This document shows, one piece after another, positions 1 to 5,656 of a DNA stretch of 17,423 bases. The notes beneath the pieces were generated by a model that was not told where the DNA came from, ran no database searches, and saw nothing but the letters and a program-made list of their open reading frames with translations. A program made the position numbers and the translations under genes. Numbering within the stretch: position 1 is the first letter of the stretch; each line of letters opens with the position of its first letter. This stretch comes from an uncultured Clostridium sp. (lineage in GTDB: Bacteria > Bacillota > Clostridia > Lachnospirales > Lachnospiraceae): the NCBI GenBank assembly GCA_958349075.1, contig CATWBR010000030.1, positions 1-17,423 of the forward strand, written 5' to 3'.

Positions 1-8
1 CTATTTGA

Positions 9-20
9 TTGTACGAACAT
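9..20 (-). promoter_or_regulatory. DeoR-type operator half site A
   Basis: The minus strand reads ATGTTCGTACAA, overlapping the -10 of the leftward promoter. It shares the ATGTTCG core with the other candidate sites in this window. Confidence 0.4.
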
Positions 21-47
21 ATTAGCACATCGGTTTTTGTACTTCAA
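19..47 (-). promoter_or_regulatory. Promoter of a leftward gene outside the window
   Basis: On the minus strand a -35 TTGAAG (42-47) and a -10 TAATAT (19-24) are separated by 17 bp, the standard sigma-A spacing. A GTTCG-type operator half site overlaps the -10 and the expected start point, an arrangement that would block initiation. The controlled gene is not in the window. Confidence 0.5.
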
Positions 48-99
48 TGCCAATTATGACTAAATTTAAACGTGCTTTTTTGTCATAATTGTACAGTTA

Positions 100-110
100 A
101 CGTTCGATTT
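100..110 (+). promoter_or_regulatory. DeoR-type operator half site B
   Basis: Reads ACGTTCGATTT, one change from the ATGTTCG core. It is the weakest of the set and is supported mainly by its position between the other sites. Confidence 0.3.
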
Positions 111-130
111 TTTACGGAAATTTGTTCTTT

Positions 131-150
131 TATGTTCGATATCGAAATAT
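131..150. promoter_or_regulatory. GlpR-like palindromic operator C
   Basis: TATGTTCGATATCGAAATAT is a near palindrome centred on ATAT. It closely matches the Escherichia coli GlpR operator pattern (WATGTTCGWTAWCGAAC), the classical DeoR-family site. It lies about 110 bp upstream of the leftward promoter, where a distal operator could act through looping. Confidence 0.5.
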
Positions 151-205
151 TTTCCGAGTCAAAAGAGAACAGCTTGCGTTTCGAAGGGATTCGCAGGTTT
201 GTTTC

Positions 206-217
206 ATGTTCGTTTTA
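206..217 (+). promoter_or_regulatory. DeoR-type operator half site D
   Basis: Reads ATGTTCGTTTTA, identical over all 12 bases to the site inside the deoR promoter at 1307-1318 (minus strand). A further TTTTGTTC lies just downstream at about 223-230. The exact match links this region to autoregulation of the adjacent repressor. Confidence 0.45.
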
Positions 218-309
218 GTTTGTTTTGTTCAGGGGAAATGATTGGTTTTGGGAGAAAAAAACCGAATTTTTATGGCGCGCAGGCGGCCAGAGAGCCGGGT
301 ATTTGCAGG

Positions 310-366
310 GCAGTGCGATCCTGGCGGAGCGTTTTTTGTTTCATAGGACGGACTTTCCTGTTAAAT
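310..366 (+). repeat. Dispersed hairpin repeat, copy R1
   Basis: Shares the layout GCAGTGCG, ATCC, CGGAGCG, a T run, then TTTCATAGGA...CTTTCCTGTTAAA with the copies near 3902, 4028 and 14261. Its left arm matches copy R4 and its right arm matches copy R3, so the inverted repeat is imperfect here. It abuts the terminator at 367-400. Confidence 0.6.
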
Positions 367-400
367 AGAAAAGCGCTGCAAATACCCGCAGCGCTTTTCT
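367..400. terminator. Bidirectional terminator downstream of deoR
   Basis: A perfect 13-bp stem, AGAAAAGCGCTGC against GCAGCGCTTTTCT, encloses an 8-nt loop. The A and T tracts in the arms supply a short U run in both directions. It lies 79 bp past the deoR stop codon. Confidence 0.8.
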
Positions 401-478
401 AACCTCTTATTCCCTACACATTGATATGATATTGTCTTATCTTTTATTGACCCGTTTTATCGTCCGATCGTTCAGGAA

Positions 479-1243
479 TCACGCGATAATGACTTCCACA
501 TTATATTTTCTGAGCAGGTTCATGCCTTCCTCGTCGAGCCCCGCGTCGGTGATTACCGCATCCACCTGGGAGAGAGCGGCAAATTCATTTAAATCATAGG
601 TATTGAATTTAGACGAATCCGTCAGCAGATAAATCCTCTTTGCCACGGAAAAAATAGAACTTTTGAATCTGGCCTCCGGCGAATAACCGTCATAGAGCCT
701 TCCGTCCGTTCCGATGGCGGCGGCACCGAGAAATGCCGTGTCAAGCTGGTACTTCCTGATCTGCTCTTCGGCCACGCTGCCGGAACTGCAGTTGGTAATA
801 CGTATCATCTCACCGCCCAGCATAATCACGGAGAGATTGTCGAACTGAAGGGCGTGTTCCGCCACCTTCAGATGGTTGGTCACAACCACCGCCCGCGTCT
901 CATCGTCCATATAGTTCAGAATGATTCTCGTCGTGGATCCCGCATCGATAAAAATCCTCTGTCCGTTTTTTATAAGGGTGGCCGCTTTTGCCGCAATCTT
1001 CTCCTTGGCCTCTTTGTTGGAAATACGGGATTCATCAAAAGAAATCATCCTGACAACAGGCTGATTCGCCATCAATGCCCCTCCATGGGTTCTTGTAATA
1101 TTGTACTGCCGGGCCAGTAGATTCAAATCCCTGCGCACCGTCATCTCGGAAATTCCGAACCGCTTTGCCAGTTCATTTACCTCTACCTTATGCTGCTTCT
1201 GCAGAATGTCAAGTATGGCCAGACATCTTTCGCTCTTATTCAC
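479..1243 (-). CDS. DeoR-family transcriptional repressor
   Basis: A cytoplasmic sugar-responsive repressor of 254 residues, the usual family length. Residues 1-56 form the DeoR winged helix, with ELAKRFGISEMTVRRDLNLL as the recognition region and THGGA after it. The C-terminal DeoRC effector domain shows DAGSTT (about 101-106), TNHLKVAEHAL and DSSKF. These resemble the phosphosugar-binding motifs of GlpR, FruR and AgaR, but the effector cannot be read from sequence. I chose a GTG start at 1243 because AGGA lies 10 nt upstream and because the longer TTG frame (from 1294) begins inside the promoter, upstream of the likely transcript start. An operator-like ATGTTCGTTTTA sits in that promoter, suggesting autoregulation. 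A promoter separates it from the ATPase gene upstream, and a strong terminator follows. Similar sites at 1-220 make the off-window leftward gene the probable main target. Confidence 0.9.
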   Translation of the reverse strand: MNKSERCLAILDILQKQHKVEVNELAKRFGISEMTVRRDLNLLARQYNITRTHGGALMANQPVVRMISFDESRISNKEAKEKIAAKAATLIKNGQRIFIDAGSTTRIILNYMDDETRAVVVTNHLKVAEHALQFDNLSVIMLGGEMIRITNCSSGSVAEEQIRKYQLDTAFLGAAAIGTDGRLYDGYSPEARFKSSIFSVAKRIYLLTDSSKFNTYDLNEFAALSQVDAVITDAGLDEEGMNLLRKYNVEVIIA

Positions 1244-1296
1244 GGGGGCACCATCCTTTTTACAGTTTTTGAATATTCGTACAGCCTGATACAATT

Positions 1297-1324
1297 ATTA
1301 TAGCATTAAAACGAACATATTCAA
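1297..1324 (-). promoter_or_regulatory. deoR promoter
   Basis: The minus strand shows TTGAAT (1319-1324), a 16-bp spacer and a perfect TATAAT (1297-1302). Transcription should begin near 1290, which excludes the TTG at 1294 as the start codon and supports the GTG at 1243. Confidence 0.7.
1307..1318 (-). promoter_or_regulatory. DeoR-type operator in the deoR promoter
   Basis: ATGTTCGTTTTA fills most of the spacer between the -35 and -10, so a bound repressor would exclude RNA polymerase. The same 12-mer occurs at 206-217. Confidence 0.5.
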
Positions 1325-1357
1325 GCATATATTAAGGCACTGCACAGACCTGGGTTT

Positions 1358-3874
1358 TCATAAAAACAACCGGCGCCCGGCTGCGAATTTTACCGCTTCA
1401 TACCAGAAAACGCAAACCGCGGAAACGGCCACGCAAACGGCAAGCTGGCATACCGTGAGAGGCTCCAGTTTCAGAAAGCTTCCGGCGGGCGAGTAGAAGA
1501 TCACCGCAGGCATGATGAGCATTCCTGCAAATGCCGCCTGCATCCCCCGATCTTTTAAAAGCCGGATCAGGGACCGGAATGCAGGTTCCGTGTCCGAACA
1601 GTTGACTAGCACCAGAAACAGGTTTGAAATCATAATGACCATCAGGCCCATGGAGCGGGAGGCCGCCGCTTTTTCCGGACAGCCTCCCATCCGGCAGTAA
1701 TAAACTGCAAAGGATGCCATAGAAATCGCCAGTCCCTGGAGCACGCTTTTCACCAGCACATGGCGCGTCAGAAGCCTGCCGCGCGCATTTACCGGCGCCC
1801 TCTCCATAATCCCCTTTTCCGCGGGCTGGCGTTCAAGCACAATGGAGCAGGTCGGATCGATAATCAGTTCCAGCAGCACGATATGGACGGGCAGCAGCAT
1901 CTGGGCGTCCGGGGAAGTTTTAAGAAGAGGCGGAAGGAGGGAGGTAAATATAATGGGCAGATGGATGGTGAGAATATAGCCGACGGCCCGACGGATATTG
2001 TCATAGATACGCCGCCCGTCCTTCACGGTTTCCACGATCGTTGTAAAGTTATCATCCATCAGGATCAGATCGGCCGCCTCCCTCGATACTTCGCTTCCTC
2101 TCATCCCCATTGCAATTCCGATATCGGCATACTTAAGAGCCGGGGCGTCATTTACGCCGTCCCCCGTCATGGCCACCACCTCGCCATTCTTTTTAAATGC
2201 CTTGACGATCCGCATTTTATGCTCCGGAACCACTCTCGAGAAAACGGACGACGTTTTTACTGCTTCGCACAGTTCTGCTTCCGTCATCTGCGAAAGCTCA
2301 TCCCCTGTAACGACGGCTCCGCTCTCAATTCCAATCTGTTCGGCCACCGAGGCCGCCGTCTCCCCGTTATCGCCGGTAATCATGACGACCCGGATTCCGG
2401 CTCTCCGGCACACTTTAATATCTTCCCGGATTCCTTCCCTCGGAGGATCGGAAAGACCGATCAGGCCGCAGAGAGTAAGCTCCCAGCCCTCCGGTTCCTC
2501 CGGGATATCCCCTTCCCCCGTGTCCTCACTGCATGCCGCGGCTACTGCGATAACCCGGAGCCCCCTGACCGCCATCAAAGCGCATGCTTTCATGGCCTCG
2601 CCGTTCTTTCCTCCGTCTTTACAGAGAGCAATCACCTTCTCTGGCGAGCCCTTCACCGCCGCCTCAAACCGGCCGTTCCGCTGCCAGACGTGGCCCATCA
2701 TTTTTTTCCCGTTGTCAAAGGCATACTCTTTCACCAGAGTCCCTTCAAACAGCTCTTCCTCATCTATTCCGTTTTCACGGCAGTATGCGAGCATTGCTTT
2801 CTCCATCGGATCATATGCCTCCGGCTCACATCCCATTCCCATGGTTTTAAGGAGTCTTCTCCCTCCGCCTTCCACTGCCCAGGTCTCCTGCACACTCATT
2901 TTATTCATCGTGAGAGTCCCCGTTTTATCGCAGCAGAGGACGGTTACCGCCCCCAATGTCTCCACGGACGGAAGCCGCCGTACAAGGGAATGTTTTTTTG
3001 CCAGCCTCCAGGCTCCCATGGAGAGAAATACCGTGAGCACCACCGGAAATTCTTCAGGAATCAGGGCCATGGCAAGCGTCACGCCCGACAGGATGCTCCG
3101 TGTCAGCCTCTCCTGTATTCCGGTTCCAGGGAGATTCATGTAAGCAAAAACCACCGCCAGAAGAAACAGTACCGCTGCTATCACAGCACAGATCCGCACA
3201 AGCCCGGCTGTCTGGCGCTGCAGCGGCGTCGGTTCCTCCGGTGCGGATGCCACGCCGAGACCTATCTTGCCATATTCCGTGCTGTTCCCTGTTTTCGTTA
3301 CTCTTAAGGTTGCATTTCCCTGGGTAATCAGCGTCCCGGCGTAGCAGATACTTCTGCCGTTCCCGGCGTTATCGCTGCCTGCGGCCGTCTTCCAGACTCC
3401 TTCCGACTCGCCGGTCAGCATGGATTCATCCACGCAGAAATCACTGCATGCAATAATCCTCGCATCGGCGGGCACCCGGTTGCCCTCACAAAGAAAGAAA
3501 ATATCTCCCGGAACCAGTTCCTCGCCCTGTATGATCTGCTCCCTTTCATCCCGGAGAACTTTTACGCGCGGCGCGGTCATTTTTTTCAGGGCGGCCAGAG
3601 TGCGGTCCGTTTTCCATTCCTGTATTACATCAATTCCGACGACGGCCGTGATAAAAACAAACATAACCGCCCCATCCCCCGGTTCTCCCAGAATGAAATA
3701 TACAACCGCCGCAAAAAAGAGCAGAAGAAACATCGGTTCCTTTAGTATGTGAACCGCTTTCTTTATAAATTTTCCTTTTTTTTCGGCTGTCAGTTCATTT
3801 TTTCCAAATCGTTCCTGCAATGCTGCAGCTTCGGCAGAGGTAAGCCCTGCCTGCTCTCTGTCTGTGCCTGCCAT
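1358..3874 (-). CDS. P-type (P2-like) cation-transporting ATPase
   Basis: An integral membrane ATP-driven cation pump of 838 residues. It has an N-terminal cation-ATPase domain, the actuator motif TGES (154-157), PEEFP in M4 (273-277), the phosphorylation site CDKTGTLT with D316, the nucleotide-domain KGSPE near 408 and the hinge TGDGVNDAP (570 on). About ten membrane helices are arranged as in P2 pumps. The start is the second methionine, because AGGAGG (3880-3885) lies 5 nt before it and inside the longer frame from 3892. The ion-site residues are not those of SERCA: M4 has PEEFP instead of PEGLP, M5 has HLPI where Asn and Glu are expected, and M6 has ELIIDP instead of NLVTDG. I therefore leave the ion open; calcium, the default annotation, is doubtful. 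A possible extended -10 (TGTTATATT, 3895-3903) lies just upstream. No clear terminator separates it from deoR. Confidence 0.92.
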   Translation of the reverse strand: MAGTDREQAGLTSAEAAALQERFGKNELTAEKKGKFIKKAVHILKEPMFLLLFFAAVVYFILGEPGDGAVMFVFITAVVGIDVIQEWKTDRTLAALKKMTAPRVKVLRDEREQIIQGEELVPGDIFFLCEGNRVPADARIIACSDFCVDESMLTGESEGVWKTAAGSDNAGNGRSICYAGTLITQGNATLRVTKTGNSTEYGKIGLGVASAPEEPTPLQRQTAGLVRICAVIAAVLFLLAVVFAYMNLPGTGIQERLTRSILSGVTLAMALIPEEFPVVLTVFLSMGAWRLAKKHSLVRRLPSVETLGAVTVLCCDKTGTLTMNKMSVQETWAVEGGGRRLLKTMGMGCEPEAYDPMEKAMLAYCRENGIDEEELFEGTLVKEYAFDNGKKMMGHVWQRNGRFEAAVKGSPEKVIALCKDGGKNGEAMKACALMAVRGLRVIAVAAACSEDTGEGDIPEEPEGWELTLCGLIGLSDPPREGIREDIKVCRRAGIRVVMITGDNGETAASVAEQIGIESGAVVTGDELSQMTEAELCEAVKTSSVFSRVVPEHKMRIVKAFKKNGEVVAMTGDGVNDAPALKYADIGIAMGMRGSEVSREAADLILMDDNFTTIVETVKDGRRIYDNIRRAVGYILTIHLPIIFTSLLPPLLKTSPDAQMLLPVHIVLLELIIDPTCSIVLERQPAEKGIMERAPVNARGRLLTRHVLVKSVLQGLAISMASFAVYYCRMGGCPEKAAASRSMGLMVIMISNLFLVLVNCSDTEPAFRSLIRLLKDRGMQAAFAGMLIMPAVIFYSPAGSFLKLEPLTVCQLAVCVAVSAVCVFWYEAVKFAAGRRLFL

Positions 3875-3901
3875 AGAAACCTCCTGATTCATAAAATATA
3901 A

Positions 3902-3967
3902 CAGTGGCCTGCATCCCCCACGGAGCGGTTTTCATTAAGAGGAGAGTATCCTGTTAATCGATAAAGA
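3902..3967 (+). repeat. Dispersed hairpin repeat, copy R2
   Basis: Reads CAGTGG..GCATCCCCC, CGGAGCGG, then TTTTCATTAAGAGGA...TCCTGTTAATC. It matches copy R3 closely in the GC-rich head and right arm, but the left arm is degenerate. It lies directly upstream of the ATPase gene. Confidence 0.6.
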
Positions 3968-4015
3968 GTCTGCCTCAGCAGACTCTCGCGCCGGAGCGCG
4001 GCCGCTTTAGCGGCC
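3965..4015. other. Pair of GC-rich hairpins between repeat copies
   Basis: Two perfect inverted repeats lie side by side: AGAGTCTGC-ctca-GCAGACTCT (3965-3986) and GGCCGC-ttta-GCGGCC (4000-4015). Neither is followed by a clear U tract on either strand, so they are not simple terminators. They sit between repeat copies R2 and R3 and may belong to a larger composite repeat or a structured RNA. Confidence 0.5.
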
Positions 4016-4027
4016 ATACTTCCCCAG

Positions 4028-4090
4028 CGCGCAGTGCGCATCCCCCGCGAAGCGGTTTTTGATTAACAGGCTGCTTTCCTGTTAATCAAA
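4028..4090 (+). repeat. Dispersed hairpin repeat, copy R3
   Basis: GCGCAGTGCGCATCC, GCGAAGCGG and a T run lead into a perfect inverted repeat, GATTAACAGG...CCTGTTAATC (4061-4070 and 4078-4087; the flanking T and A runs extend the pairing). Compared with R4, both arms changed together and pairing is kept. Confidence 0.65.
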
Positions 4091-4131
4091 AAAGCACACC
4101 TGCGGAACATTAACTGTCCCGCAGATGTGCT
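4086..4131 (-). terminator. Terminator of the ABC-permease operon
   Basis: On the minus strand AGCACATCTGCGG pairs with CCGCAGGTGTGCT (12 of 13 pairs, one A/C mismatch) around a 13-nt loop, followed by six T residues. It lies about 160 bp past the permease stop. The T tract is shared with the A run at the end of repeat copy R3. Confidence 0.8.
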
Positions 4132-4294
4132 GTTGCACTGTCTGCTGCCGCTTCGATGCGGCCCGGCAATGGTTGAAACCGCTGCCTGCTCTCTGTATCA
4201 TATGCGGCAGTAATACGGTTTGCTATTGTATTTTGTTTTTGTCTTTTAATTTACTTCCTGAGCACCGGCCGCCTGTTAATGGAACGCGATGCTT
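4132..4294. other. Gene-free 3' region with imperfect hairpin
   Basis: I find no gene here. A long imperfect hairpin joins AAACCGCTGCC (4176-4186) with GGCAG (4206-4210) and CGGTTT (4216-4221), with a 5-nt bulge. A smaller one, GCCGC-ttcgat-GCGGC, lies at about 4147-4162. This stretch would be the 3' untranslated region of the permease transcript. Confidence 0.35.
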
Positions 4295-5656
4295 TTAATC
4301 GTGTTTTATCGCTTCCAGCGCCGGAATTTCCACTGCTTTCGCCGCCGGGTAATAACCGGCGCCCACTCCGATGAAGACGGAGAACAGAACGGCAAACGCG
4401 GACAGCCACCAGGGTATCACGGACAGGCCTCCGGCCTGGTTCATCATATCGCCTCCCATATCCGCGAAAGCCGATGACGATGCCTGGCCTGCCGCCAGAT
4501 TCATGACGGCCGAAACCCCGTAGCTTAGGATAACGCCGGCCACCCCTCCCGCAAAACCGATGCAGCCGGCCTCCAGCAGGAAAATTTTCCTGATATCCTT
4601 CACAAAACATCCCAGGGACTTCATCACCCCAATTTCCCTGGTCCGCTCGGATATGGACATAATCATGGTATTAGTAATGCCGAGAGCGGCGACAAAAAGT
4701 GATACCGCTCCGATTCCGGCAAACATCATCTGTTTTTGCCTTGCCTCCCGTTCCATCGGCTTTCTGATGCTCTCCATGGAACTGGTCCTGAATCCAAGCG
4801 CTTTGATCTGTTTTTCCACCCCGGCTACGTCTTTGATATCTCTTACCTTGACCATGGCGCTTGAATAACCTTTCTTTCTCTTCACCTTCCTGCCGCTTAT
4901 CCTGGCCTGCTGGTCCAGCAGATCCTGTAAATCGCCCAGGCTCATAATAAGGCCCATGGAAGTTTCCATTCCTTTGCCATAGTCTTCCTTCATAATCCCG
5001 GCCGTCTCGAATTTCTTTGTAATCTTTTTATCTTCCTCGCCGCCGTCGGAAAGCTCTGCGGTTATTTCCGCCTTCATCGGTTCAAAATAGGGCGCGGGCT
5101 TAACCGGCATTCCGCCCGCATCAAATTCGCCGCCGTACATGTCAACCGTATTTCTGCCCTCCGGCCGCTTCGTATCTTCAAAATTGTAAGCAAAATCCTG
5201 GCCTGCGAAGATTTTTCCCGGTTTCCACTGTTCAAAGCTTCCCTCGGTCAGCTTATACCCCATCGTTTCCGCCTCTTTTATATCAAGACCGACGATTTCG
5301 GCATAGGTGGTGCGGTACCGGTTGTTTTTGCCCGCATAGAGTGTCACCGTGACATTTTGAGCCGTGAGCTTGGGGGAGACGGCTTCCACCCCCTTTAACC
5401 GTTTCATCTTGCCGATTGACTGGGTATTGATACCGGAACTGTTTGCATTCTTTCCGGTCGGATAGACCGTGATGATGGTCAGATCCCCCATCTGGGCCAA
5501 TGCGCTCTCCTGTGCCTGCTTCATCCCGATTCCTATTGATATCATTATGACGACGGAGCAGCAGCCTATGATTACTCCCAGTACGGTCAGCATGGTCCTG
5601 GCTTTGTGGCGGCTCAGGTTTTGCAGGCAGACCGTGATCAGATCCTTTATTTTCAT
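4295..5656 (-). CDS. MacB/FtsX-like ABC transporter permease
   Basis: A membrane component of 453 residues with the MacB layout: one N-terminal helix (about 21-43), a large extracytoplasmic domain (about 45-305) and three C-terminal helices (about 310-335, 358-385 and 415-438). The conserved cytoplasmic turn SERTREIGVMKSLG (335-348) follows the second helix, as in MacB and LolC/E, where it belongs to the mechanotransmission coupling region. Its ATG overlaps the TGA of the surface-protein gene as ATGA, so translation is probably coupled. MacB-type permeases work as dimers that move the periplasmic or cell-surface domain rather than passing substrate through the membrane. The cargo is unknown. 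It is the last gene of the operon and a terminator follows at 4086-4131. Confidence 0.9.
   Translation of the reverse strand: MKIKDLITVCLQNLSRHKARTMLTVLGVIIGCCSVVIMISIGIGMKQAQESALAQMGDLTIITVYPTGKNANSSGINTQSIGKMKRLKGVEAVSPKLTAQNVTVTLYAGKNNRYRTTYAEIVGLDIKEAETMGYKLTEGSFEQWKPGKIFAGQDFAYNFEDTKRPEGRNTVDMYGGEFDAGGMPVKPAPYFEPMKAEITAELSDGGEEDKKITKKFETAGIMKEDYGKGMETSMGLIMSLGDLQDLLDQQARISGRKVKRKKGYSSAMVKVRDIKDVAGVEKQIKALGFRTSSMESIRKPMEREARQKQMMFAGIGAVSLFVAALGITNTMIMSISERTREIGVMKSLGCFVKDIRKIFLLEAGCIGFAGGVAGVILSYGVSAVMNLAAGQASSSAFADMGGDMMNQAGGLSVIPWWLSAFAVLFSVFIGVGAGYYPAAKAVEIPALEAIKHD

Larger units (their letters stand above)
1..366. other. Intergenic control region for an off-window leftward gene
   Basis: No convincing gene lies here. 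The left 50 bases hold a minus-strand promoter for a gene starting beyond position 1. Bases 9-217 hold several GTTCG-type operator candidates (listed separately), and bases 310-366 hold one copy of a dispersed hairpin repeat. A 67-codon plus-strand frame (199-402) uses a TTG start, overlaps an operator and runs through a terminator stem, so I do not call it. The operators resemble those bound by GlpR-like DeoR-family repressors, and the deoR gene next door is the obvious candidate regulator. Confidence 0.6.

Noticed and set aside
199..402. 67-codon plus-strand frame
   Set aside because: It uses TTG as its start with no good RBS, overlaps an operator and a repeat copy, and runs through a terminator stem; the product resembles nothing I know.
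479..1294. DeoR start at the TTG at 1294
   Set aside because: The TTG lies within the promoter, upstream of the predicted transcript start, while the GTG at 1243 has an RBS and fits the family length.
1760..3307. 515-codon plus-strand frame
   Set aside because: It lies wholly antisense to the P-type ATPase gene, is rich in His, Arg and Pro as expected for a mirror frame, and has no domain I recognise.
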